A stretch of DNA of 64,000 nt from Saccopteryx bilineata. Its lineage: Eukaryota > Chordata > Mammalia > Chiroptera > Emballonuridae. Shown here piece by piece: positions 56,016 through 64,000 of the stretch. Numbering within the stretch: position 1 is the first letter of the stretch; each line of letters starts with the position of its first letter. The position numbers were made by a program, and so were the translations under genes. The notes beneath the pieces were generated by a model. The model saw only the letters and a list, made by a program, of their open reading frames with translations. It did no database searches and was not told the DNA's origin. Location: NCBI RefSeq assembly GCF_036850765.1, contig NC_089492.1:98847022-98911021 (forward strand), written 5' to 3'.

Positions 56016-56268
56016 TTTTGTCTTTCATGAGCTGTTAAGGTGTTTTTGCCAATTTTCCTATTAGAATTGTCTTTTTTATTGATTTGTAGGAATTCTGTAT
56101 TCAAGATACTAATCCTTTACCACTTATAACTGTTACAACTATCTTTTCACAGTTTATGAAGTTTTTTTCTCTTTATTATATGTTTTAGTGAGCATATACT
56201 CTGAATTCTTCTGTATCTTATTTATAGGAACCTCCTCTCGACTTGCAGGATGTGAACATTCTCTATTA

Positions 56269-56345
56269 TACTGTTTACAAAAATTAGGAGATATTTCAAA
56301 ATGAACATGAAGCTATAAAATATCCCATAATTTTTGTGAAAAGTA
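56269..56345 (+). mobile_element. Mariner-like MITE, family M2, deleted copy
   Basis: Only the two termini remain (TACTGTTTACAAAAATTAGG and CCCATAATTTTTGTGAAAAG), about 77 bp, with TA on both sides. Confidence 0.75.
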
Positions 56346-56525
56346 TATTTCTAAAGGTTGTATAATTTTATCTTTAATTCTTTTATATACTTGGATTTGA
56401 TTTTTATGGGTATGGAGATAGGGACTTAAATATATACTTAATTTTAATGAATTTGTAAATTTTAATTTAACTTGAGAAGTTCAGCCATTATTTCTTCATA
56501 TATGTGCGTTTTTTGTTTTTTGTTT

Positions 56526-56911
56526 TGTATTTTTCTGAAGCTGGAAATGGGGAGAGACAGACAGACTCCCGCATGCGCCCGACCGGGATCCACCCGGCAC
56601 GCCCACCAGGGGGCGATGCTCTGCCCACCAGGGGGTGATGCTCTGCCCCTCCGGGGCGTCGCTCTGCTCTGTCGCGACCAGAGCCACTCTAGCGCCTGGG
56701 GCAGAGGCCAAGGAACCATCCCCAGCGCCCGGGCCATCTCTGCTCCAATGGAGCCCTGGCTGCGGGAGGGGAAGAGAGAGACAGAGAGGAAGGAGAGGGG
56801 GAGGGGTGGAGAAGCAGATGGGCACCTCTCCTGTGTACCCTGGCTGTGAATCGAACCCAGGACTTCTGCACGCCAGGCCGACGCTCTACCACTGAGCCAA
56901 CCGGCCAGGGC
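56526..56911 (-). repeat. SINE type A with a duplicated CTCF-like module
   Basis: Reverse copy. Cores at 56603-56615 (CCACCAGGGGGCG) and 56625-56637 (CCACCAGGGGGTG), 22 bp apart. T-rich flanks make the TSD ambiguous (GTTTTTTGTTTTTTG / CTGTTTTTGTTTTTTT). Confidence 0.92.
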
Positions 56912-56999
56912 CTGTTTTTGTTTTTTTTAGCAGAAGCTTTTTCTTCTCTTCCTCTAGGACTCTGATGACATAAATATTAGGTCTGGGCTTTGTTCATCA

Positions 57000-57798
57000 C
57001 CCCCCCCCTTTATCTAGATTGTATAAATTACATATATGATATATGTGTTTATAATATACATGCAAAATATAATTTTTAAATAGGAAAGGTCTTAATTTTG
57101 GAGGTTATTTTCTTATAAACAATTTAAAAAGCTTGGTTATCTTTCATCCTATAAGTGTAGGCAGATTGGAAAGGATTGTTGCTATAGACCAGCGTAGTTA
57201 ATCCTGATTGCAAAGAGAGAAGCTGGATGGAAAGGTGTCAGAAAAGATAAGAAATTTGAAAATACAGCACTTTCAATTATTTAATTAGAAATATAGTAAT
57301 AAAATAATGCCTTTGTTCTGCTTGCAGAACAAAGTAATTAATATTCTCAGTAAACCTGAGTTATCTAGAAATGACTGCATTATAATCTCATGCCCTTGTT
57401 TGGAAGACAAGAAAGTATTACATTTTAAAACAATTTACGTAAAATCATTGACATTCATAATTGCTAGAATGTTATAGGCATATCTCATTCTGATATCCTG
57501 GGTTGCCAGCTTTTGGATACTTAGAATTAATACGTTTATCTCTGCAAAATGACACACTTTTTGACAAGTTAGAAGACAAGCTATGATGAATTTTAGTAAA
57601 AACGCATAATGAATAGCTGTTGTTGGTAGTTTTAATACTATAATATTGAATATTCAAGTTTACTAGTTACATACAAATTTAGACTGCTAGTAAAAGAAAC
57701 TTATTTATGTCAATAAATAGAGTAGACTGATGGCTAAAGTTTTATGGACCTCTTTTCTGCCCCCCCCCACCCCCTACCTCACCCTTCCCCCACCGCCG
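57000..57798. other. Intron 1, no recognised element
   Basis: AT-rich sequence with C runs at about 57000-57008 and 57760-57778. Nothing identified. Confidence 0.45.
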
Positions 57799-57854
57799 TG
57801 AATTTAAGAATCCTTGAAAATTCACTTGAATTTAAGAATCCTTGAGAATTCACT
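57799..57854 (+). repeat. 28-bp tandem duplication
   Basis: Units 57799-57826 and 57827-57854 differ at one base (GAAAATT versus GAGAATT). Confidence 0.93.
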
Positions 57855-58107
57855 TGTAGTTTATACTTTAACCCTCAATGCTGGAAACTATTTCTAGAGG
57901 GAGCAAAGAAATAAGAAACTGCCATGGTATGAGGAAAAGGAACTCATAAACTTGGGTTAAGAAAAAGGAGTATGGAGTTCCCAGAACATACTCTCTTTAC
58001 TGAACAGATGTATTCCCAAAAAGTATTGGGAATGACAAGTGGGATACGTTAGAGACTTAGAGACAGAAAATAAAAATGAAGTTTTCATACTGGATAGGGC
58101 AAGAGTG

Positions 58108-58350
58108 ATAATTTTTTTCTTTGAGAGAGACAGGAAGGGAAAGCATTGAGAAGCACCAGTTTATAGTAGTGGCATTTGGGTTGTTCATTGATTGATTGCT
58201 TTCTCATACATGTCTTGTTGGGGGGAGGGTCTCCAACTGAGAAGCAATCAGTGAACAACTGAAGTGAAGCACCTACAGGTTGATGCTTGTCTCTCTCTTC
58301 TCACTTTCACCCCCTCCCTCCTTCCTTCTAAAAATCAATTAAAAAATAAA
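58108..58350. repeat. Foldback of two SINE 3' halves
   Basis: 58108-58215 is a reverse type B tail (GAGAGAGACAGGAAGGG, TTGTTCATTGATTGATTGCTTTCTCATACATG). 58218-58350 is a forward tail (GAGAAGCAATCAGTGAACAACTGAAG, TTGATGCTTGTCTCTCTC, A-rich end). Neither has its tRNA head. Confidence 0.75.
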
Positions 58351-58698
58351 TTACACTTGAAACCAGTCGCAGAGCTGCTAAGTAGCGAACAGATTTCTTG
58401 AGCAATGTAACATCAGAGCTCCTGCAGTATCTACCACAGCTTTATTGGATTCTCAAAGAGATTCTTGCCCCTGAACAGTGAAGACCGAGATTTAAACAGG
58501 AAAGGGTTATAGAATTTTAGAGCTATAAGGAACTGCGAAAATCAGCTACATACTATACTCCTTTGCATCTGCATTGTGACCCTGTAATTGATTATCCAAA
58601 CTGAGAAACTTGAGAGTGAAAGAATGAGCATTATGATAATATTTATACTGAAACAGCAGACCTATTTTTCCTGGACAAATTGAGGCCCCTGGACCTCA
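58351..58698. other. Intron 1, no recognised element
   Basis: Nothing identified; the last bases (from about 58690) may start the L2 fragment that resumes at 58912. Confidence 0.4.
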
Positions 58699-58706
58699 GC
58701 CTAGGC

Positions 58707-58911
58707 CTCTGGTCAGCAAATTGCAGCTTGTGAGCCACATGTATCTCTTTGGCTCCTTTGAGTGTGGTTCTCCCACAAAATACCACGTGTGGGTGCTACT
58801 TCAATAGGGAATGTACCTACCTGTATAGTTTAGGGTAAAAAAAATCTTTTTTTAGCTCTCAAAAGAAATTTCAATTGTTATACTGTTGACTAATGAGTTT
58901 GCTGACCACTG
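58707..58911. mobile_element. Non-autonomous hAT element, family 5, with palindromic TSD
   Basis: 205 bp, CTCTGGTCAGCAAATTG to GAGTTTGCTGACCACTG. Perfect 8-bp TSD GCCTAGGC (58699-58706 and 58912-58919), itself a palindrome. Inserted in an L2 fragment. Confidence 0.9.
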
Positions 58912-59130
58912 GCCTAGGCCATCATCACCTTTTGCATGGGGTTACTGCAATAGCATCCTGCCTGGTCTCCTAGCTTTACTCTTCCCTGTTTCATTTCATT
59001 CTCACACAGCAGCCAAAATTACCTTTCAAAATAAATAGTACCTGGTTAGATCACTTACTAGTTTAACCCCCTTTAGTCGCTTTGTGAAAAACATATTTTA
59101 GTCCTGTAATAATTGTTAGAATGCAGTGTG
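58912..59130 (+). repeat. L2 LINE 3' fragment
   Basis: GGGTTACTGCAATAGCATCCTGCCTGGTCTCCTAGC and CAGCCAAAATTACC match the L2 3' order. Confidence 0.7.
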
Positions 59131-60169
59131 TAATAGAGTAAAGGGCACTTAAATTGTGAGTCGTTTGTTTTGAGTTTCAGATATCAAGTCTGGTTTGGTA
59201 ATCTTGGCCAAGCTATTTAGAGTGAAAGCTAATTACCACGTCACAACTAAAAGCCGGTACTATAACCTTGGCATTAGAGACTATATAATCTTTCCACCAG
59301 GCTCTGCTGCCTTCCCCAGATAGTTAAGATTATTTGTTTATTAAAATTATAACTATTTTATCTGATTTAAATATATAATTCATTATAATTTGAGAACAAT
59401 TTAAAAAGCATGTTCTTATGAGTGACTGACATAAGACCTTTGGCTGACAAATGATGGCTTGCAAAAAGGGAATTTATTAGGTTACATAATTAGCTAGAAG
59501 GTATATTAGAGCAGCACTCAGATTTGAAGGTTTGGGGCTTCAGAGACTAGAACTGGTAGTCAGGATTCTTTATGTCTCACAGCCCCACGTGTGACAAACC
59601 AAGAAGGGTGGGCTATACCTCTTTTTCTGAGAAATTTGAGAGAACTTATTTGGTCTAGTCTTTATCTCTCAATCACCCGTTTAGTAGTATTAGTTTAAAC
59701 CATATGAAATTACTAATAGTTAGTCATTTTACCAATTGAAAAGGCCATTTCATATGGTTCAATCTGTTCATAGTGCGAGATGGTAGAGGGAAGAATGAGA
59801 CATCTTACATTGATAGCCCTAATAGGATCTTAAAAAATAGTGTAGTTCCACAAAAAAGAAGAGCTCTGGCTCTTCCTAGCAGAGGAAGGAAAATGGGAAA
59901 GACCAAAACAGTAACAAAAAACCAGTGACCATAATATAACACACAGAGAAGATTATGGATCAGCTAGACTTTTAGACCACCGTGGAAATGAAAAGGACCT
60001 CAAATATAAAAATTTCTGAAGTGAGAGACTGAATTGCTCTTACTAGACCTTTTCTTGGGCATCTCCCAGAGTTTAATAAATCTGCCTTTTGTGTATAAAA
60101 CATACCCAAGTCCTCAGATTATACCTTCTGTACTTTGCTGTTGTATGTTAAATGTTTATTGAATGCCAA
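59131..60169. other. Distal intron 1, weak traces only
   Basis: A MIR-like scrap is possible at 59150-59220. Inverted repeat AACCATATGAAAT / ATTTCATATGGTT at 59698-59710 and 59748-59760 suggests a small old DNA element. Nothing else recognised. Confidence 0.4.
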
Positions 60170-60290
60170 CCTCATAGTAATACTATTTAAAGATGAAGAA
60201 ATTGAGGTTCAAAGAGATAAAATAATTTGCTTGATACTGTACAGCCAATTTATATGGAACCAAATTTTAAAGTCTTTAAGTTGAAAATTA
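60170..60290 (-). repeat. MIR fragment
   Basis: TTATTGAATGCCAACCTCATAG, AGATGAAGAAATTGAGGTTCAAAGAG and AATTTGCTTGATACTGTACAGCC in antisense MIR order. Confidence 0.72.
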
Positions 60291-61354
60291 AAGCCAATTT
60301 TTTCTTCTATACTGGTACACCTCAGAGAATGTCATTGAAATACCTCTAAAGACAGAAGAGAGTATAAAGTATAAGTACATAATGTATGCCTGAGAGGTCA
60401 GTAGATACATATGATTTTAAATATGAATATTGTTTACTCCTTTATAATAATGGTAATAGCTTTGCTTTTTAAATGCTGAGAGTGTATATTTTAACTCAAA
60501 TTTTGAATTCTTTTATAAGATGTAGGTTACAATATTTTGGTATGAGAAAAATGGCACACTCTGCTTTGTGTGAATGTTTCACCCAGTTTATAGCACTCTG
60601 ATTCAAGTCGTTCTTAATGTGAGATCTAAGTTCCCTCCTGAATTTGTCTGCTTATAGTGAAATAGCCAGTAGCAATTTTTTCTGTACATATGGATGCTGA
60701 TTGTTATAGCTAAATTTAATTTAAATAGTCTTTTTGTTATTGTTACATACTTAAGGCAGATATTAACTATGTGCTTTATGGAGGCTGTTACTTTTCTTCA
60801 AAAGGTTGAAACATTAGGGAGAAAGAAGGAACAACAGAGTCTTTTGCTTCTTACATAGCAGTCTTTTGTGGGGTTTTGGGAATGTAATAGTAAAGAGTGC
60901 TTTCTGGTCATTGATGTTGACGGTGAGTGGTTCTTGATCTGACATGGAAAGCAAAACTGAAGCGATTTTCCTGGTTTTTAAAATTTTTCATAGAGAAGTG
61001 TAATAATGTGGTAATTTAAAAAGGATGCTTTCAATACTTTGCTCTCTTGCAAGTTTCCAAAAGCTTACAAAGTGATACATTCAGGGGAACATTTTGATGG
61101 GAAAAAATGGTATAATATTGGTATAAAATTTGATCTTGGGGAAATTTTTATAATTACATCAGATGCATTAACTTTTACTATCTTAAATTAGTTCAAATAG
61201 CTAAAAAAAAATTTTGTAGAAGTTAGTCTACAAAGGCTTTTTTTTTTCAATTCTCATCTTTTAAGACTTATCTGTATTTGGTATAGTTCTTGTCATTAGA
61301 TTCTTTCTTAAGCAGTTTACTTTAAAAATATCTCATGTTTTATTTATTTTACAG
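60291..61354. other. Intron 1 end leading to exon 2
   Basis: AT-rich, no recognised repeat. The last 40 bases are T-rich and end TTTTACAG, a standard polypyrimidine tract and acceptor. Confidence 0.6.
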
Positions 61355-61537
61355 ATGATAGTATATCTGCTGCAAGTACTTCTGATGTTCAAGATCGCCT
61401 CTCAGCTCTTGAGTTACGAGTACAACAACAAGAAGATGAAATCACTGTGCTAAAGGCAGCTTTGGCTGACGTTTTGAGGCGTCTTGCAAGCTCTGAAGAT
61501 CATGTAGCCTCCGTGAAAAAATCAGTCCCAAGTAAAG
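61355..61537 (+). CDS. EML4: EML4 coding exon 2 (trimerisation coiled coil)
   Basis: The acceptor is a T-rich tract ending in ACAG at 61351-61354; the donor is G|GTAATT at 61538. The 183-bp exon is open and in frame with exon 1, and ends in phase 1 after codon 69. It encodes residues 9-69, including LSALELRVQQQEDEITVLKA, a clear heptad pattern with hydrophobic positions a/d. This is the N-terminal trimerisation domain established for EML proteins. It drives oligomerisation and supports microtubule association. A Ser/Ala-rich lead-in (DDSISAASTSDVQ) precedes it. No frameshift or stop is present. Against my memory of the human protein there are a few substitutions near the exon end; I could not align them here. 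Confidence 0.97.
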
Positions 61538-61596
61538 GTAATTGTGTGATAGTGTCTTGCTTTTTGTGACATTTTCTTTGCAGTTGTTATAAGTAG

Positions 61597-61989
61597 TGTA
61601 ATCTGCGGGTTACATAGAGACACCAAGGCAAGTTACAGAAGAAATTATAGGGGGAGCTTTAATCATAAGTTGGCGACATACATGGGGTACAGCTAACCTA
61701 AATTGTGCAGCCCAGAATCTAGCTCTGAGGCTGGTTATATAGACATAATCACTTACTGGTTGGGATGGAAAAGGAGGGGGGAGTACAGTACAAAAGTCAT
61801 TTACTGATAAGCTTACAACATTTATTTATAGGATCTATTAAAAGGAAAAACATTCCTATACATCAAGACCACAAGATAACACAGTAGTGATAAATGTTTT
61901 ACATATTAACACAATAGCTTAAATGTTGTTTTACATATCAAAGACATTCCCAAATCTTCTAGGGTTTACAGCCTATCCCTGTCACCACA
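61597..61989 (-). mobile_element. Antisense solo LTR close behind EML4 exon 2
   Basis: On the minus strand it starts TGTGGTGACAGGGATAGGC and ends GCAGATTACA. Its own TATA region CCTATAAATAAATG and a polyadenylation signal ATTAAA followed by GCTCCCCC are visible on the minus strand. 393 bp. Flanks GTAG / GTAA are a possible but imperfect 4-bp TSD. It lies 59 bp after the exon 2 donor. Confidence 0.78.
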
Positions 61990-62228
61990 GTAATTGGAAA
62001 TGAAATGTTTAGTCTAGGATAAGGAGAGAAGCTAATTAAATTACTTTTGTTAAGAGTGTTGGGGATAGCTTATTAGGATACGTAATAAACTAGTCACCAC
62101 TTGCTTAGTTTACAAGTTTTATACATTTAAGGAATTTCAGAAGGATGATTATTAGAAAACATATAAAATGTTACAGAATACAGGTGTTTCAAGCAAGGGG
62201 AGTGGGCTTGTGATCCCTTTGTCTAAAG

Positions 62229-62580
62229 CAGGGGTAGTCAGCCTTTTTATACCTACCGCCCACTTTTGTATATCTGTTAGTAGTAAAATTTTCTAACCGC
62301 CCACCGGTTCCACAGTAATGGTGATTTATAAAGTAGGGAAGTAACTTTACTTTATAAAAATTTTAAAGCAGAGTTACAGCAAGTTAAAGCATATAATAAT
62401 AATTACTTACCAAGTACTTTATGTCAGATTTTTACTAAGTTTGGCAGAATAAATCTTTATAAAACAACTTACTATAGTTAAATCTATCTTTTTATTTATA
62501 CTTTGGTTGCTCCACTACCGCCCACCATGAAAGCTGGAACGCCCACTAGTGGGCCGTAGGGACCAGGTTGACTACCACTG
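62229..62580 (+). mobile_element. Non-autonomous hAT element, family 3
   Basis: 352 bp, CAGGGGTAGTCAGCC to GGTTGACTACCACTG. Flanks GTCTAAAG and CTCTAGAT keep the TCTA-type centre usual for hAT targets but are diverged. Contains the GCCCACTAGTGGGC palindrome near the right end. Confidence 0.85.
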
Positions 62581-62588
62581 CTCTAGAT

Positions 62589-64000
62589 GTATACTTGTCA
62601 CTCTCATGACTCCAGGAGGGGAGGAAGAGTAATTTTTAATTAAGATATGTAAACATTGTCTCCTAAAGGCTCTTAAGGAAGGGCAAGAGGAAGTTTTCAG
62701 ATAAGCTCTATCTTCTTCTTGGTTTTTTCTTCCTCAGAAAGGAGGGGTAAGGGGGCCTGACTCTTCCTTTTAAAATACTGTTAACAATTTTTGCAATTCC
62801 TTGGTACCTTATCACACAGTAATATATAAAACTTGTATATTTTATCAGTGGCATTAAAACTGGCAGTATAAAACTATAGTTTCTTTTTAGTATCAACTTG
62901 TGATTAGTTTTTTTTCTAGTTTCTTTTTCTTTATTCCCAAGAAGTTCTGGAAGTTTATTATTTGTTATTTTAAATTGGGAATTGTGTAATACCACCAATT
63001 ATATTTACAGTCTTTTAAAAATATCATAGTATTTGTATGAATTTAGTATCTTCCAACTAAATAAGAAATTCACTGAGGTCAGAACTGAATTATCTTTTTG
63101 TGTTTTATGTAGTAATTAACATTGTATCTTGAACATAGCGGGCAAGCACTCATATTTTTGAATCAGTGCTCTTAAAATCACTACAGAAATGATTAAAATG
63201 ATTATAAATAGCTTTATTTTAAACTTGTGGTCATTAGTTAGCAGAATCCTGAAGAACTTGAGCTCTGAAACTTATTGCTAACTTCTCAATAGAAGGGAAT
63301 TTTAACTTCCAGGCATGGAGTTTTCTATAGGTTGAGAGAAAGTTGTGAAGACCCTGCTACTCTGATTTTGAAGCAGATGTGAAAGGCTTTCCCCTTTCTC
63401 CAATCATCCAGGAAGAATTTAATATCCTTTCACATTAGTCAAACAATTGAATGTATCATTTCATATATCTTACTGATTTCTAGGTAGAGTAGGGGGACAT
63501 CAGTAAGAAAAGTGTGGGGATATTCATTGGCTTACCTCTGTACTGTAATATGTCAGTGCAAATTACTAACCTAAGGGAACAGTCTTACATACCTCTGAGA
63601 TTCTAGGCTTGATAGATGATAGCCAGGAATTAACCAGGATATGAGGAGCAAATTTGTTAGAAAGATTATGAATTCAATTTCTGAATGTTGAGTTCGAGGT
63701 AGATATGGTATAGGTACCTATAGGTAGCTGAATTATAGGTCTAGTGCTCATGTTAGTCTTAGTTAGAATAAAATTTTGGAAATGTTCATCTTATGGATGA
63801 TAGTTGAGGAGTTGGAAAGAGGATGTAGAATGAGAACAATGCTCAGGATTGCTCTGCTGGGAGCTCCAATATTTCAGCGTAGCAAACAGTGATTCACATT
63901 GCCACCTGCAACAGAGGTCAGAGAAAACAAAGACTGAGAGGTGATCATTGGATTTCACATTTTTGAGATTAGAAACTTCAAGAGCAATTTAACTGGAGTG
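62589..64000. other. Intron 2, no recognised element
   Basis: AT-rich sequence to the end of the window. A purine-rich patch (62605-62700) is the only compositional feature. No gene or named repeat. Confidence 0.5.

Larger units (their letters stand above)
55110..56200 (-). mobile_element. L1 3' fragment, antisense, interrupted
   Basis: AGTTGATAGACATTTAGGTTG, TAAGAGTAGAATTGCTAGGTC, CCAAAGTGCCCTCC, CTTGATGTTGTC, TTTACTGGCCATTTA and AATTCTGTATTCAAG lie in antisense L1 order. Breaks are an old DNA-transposon piece (55285-55490) and the MITE at 55808-56015. Confidence 0.72.
4988..61354 (+). other. EML4: EML4 intron 1 (56,367 bp)
   Basis: Bounded by a GTGAGT donor at 4988 and an ACAG acceptor ending at 61354, phase 1. 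No other convincing host exon is seen inside; the longer ORFs coincide with SINEs, LTRs or mariner copies. If the intron were retained, the EML4 frame would run from 4963 to a stop at 5260-5262, giving about 99 residues with no recognisable domain. The interior is a mix of SINE, L1, L2, MIR, ERV, hAT and mariner insertions, listed separately. Confidence 0.95.
61538..64000 (+). other. EML4: Start of EML4 intron 2 (partial)
   Basis: Begins with donor GTAATT and runs off the window. It holds an antisense solo LTR (61597-61989) and a hAT-like element (62229-62580). The remainder (62589-64000) is AT-rich unique-looking sequence with no gene or repeat that I can name. Confidence 0.9.

Noticed and set aside
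1..64000. CRISPR array, prokaryotic operon, phage or defence system
   Set aside because: No regularly spaced repeats with unique spacers, no ribosome-binding sites and no dense coding. The sequence is plainly mammalian intron and flank.

Overview
The window is a piece of mammalian nuclear genome, almost certainly from a bat. It carries many tRNA-derived SINEs of the chiropteran (VES/Rhin-like) kind, together with young-looking mariner and hAT DNA transposons, which are unusual in mammals outside bats. My best guess within bats is a rhinolophoid (Rhinolophus or Hipposideros type), from remembered SINE consensus sequences; that level is uncertain. There is one host gene. Its first exon (ATG at 4963) and second exon (61355-61537) join in frame to give the N-terminus of EML4 (echinoderm microtubule-associated protein-like 4), including the start of its trimerisation coiled coil. 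Everything else is upstream flank, a 56.4-kb intron 1, and the first 2.5 kb of intron 2.

Layout. Positions 1-4480 are intergenic flank with SINEs and MIR fragments. 4480-4990 is a TATA-less CpG-island promoter with GC boxes, an E-box, a 5'UTR and a six-codon upstream ORF. Intron 1 (4988-61354) is a repeat archive: about 35 SINE copies in four head types (called A-D here), MIR, L2 and L1 fragments, five families of hAT-like elements, and three mariner-like families. Exon 2 follows, and an antisense solo LTR sits 59 bp behind its donor site.

The richest region is 40990-50100. One old L1 in antisense orientation has been opened repeatedly. Most of the nesting can be resolved from target-site duplications (TSDs). 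LTR A entered L1 (41881-45075, TSD TTGTC). LTR A was then hit by an antisense solo LTR (41894-42258, TSD AAATG) and by a complete but tiny LTR-internal-LTR element (42708-45008, TSD TTTAC). That element has a tRNA-Ser-type primer-binding site and one 125-codon ORF (short hydrophobic start, then a Glu-rich predicted coiled coil), with no recognisable gag, pol or env. A second, antisense LTR (45291-47314, TSD AGTCC) contains a mariner-like element that itself holds two SINEs. A third LTR and an inverted pair of hAT elements follow.

Most long ORFs in the window are SINE or transposon read-through and were left out. The observations I would follow first are the small LTR element with its ORF, the CTCF-like core motif carried and locally duplicated by type A SINEs, the mariner-like family that keeps only an N-terminal DNA-binding portion of a transposase, and the upstream ORF of EML4. 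I found no CRISPR array, bacterial gene system or other wholly new system.
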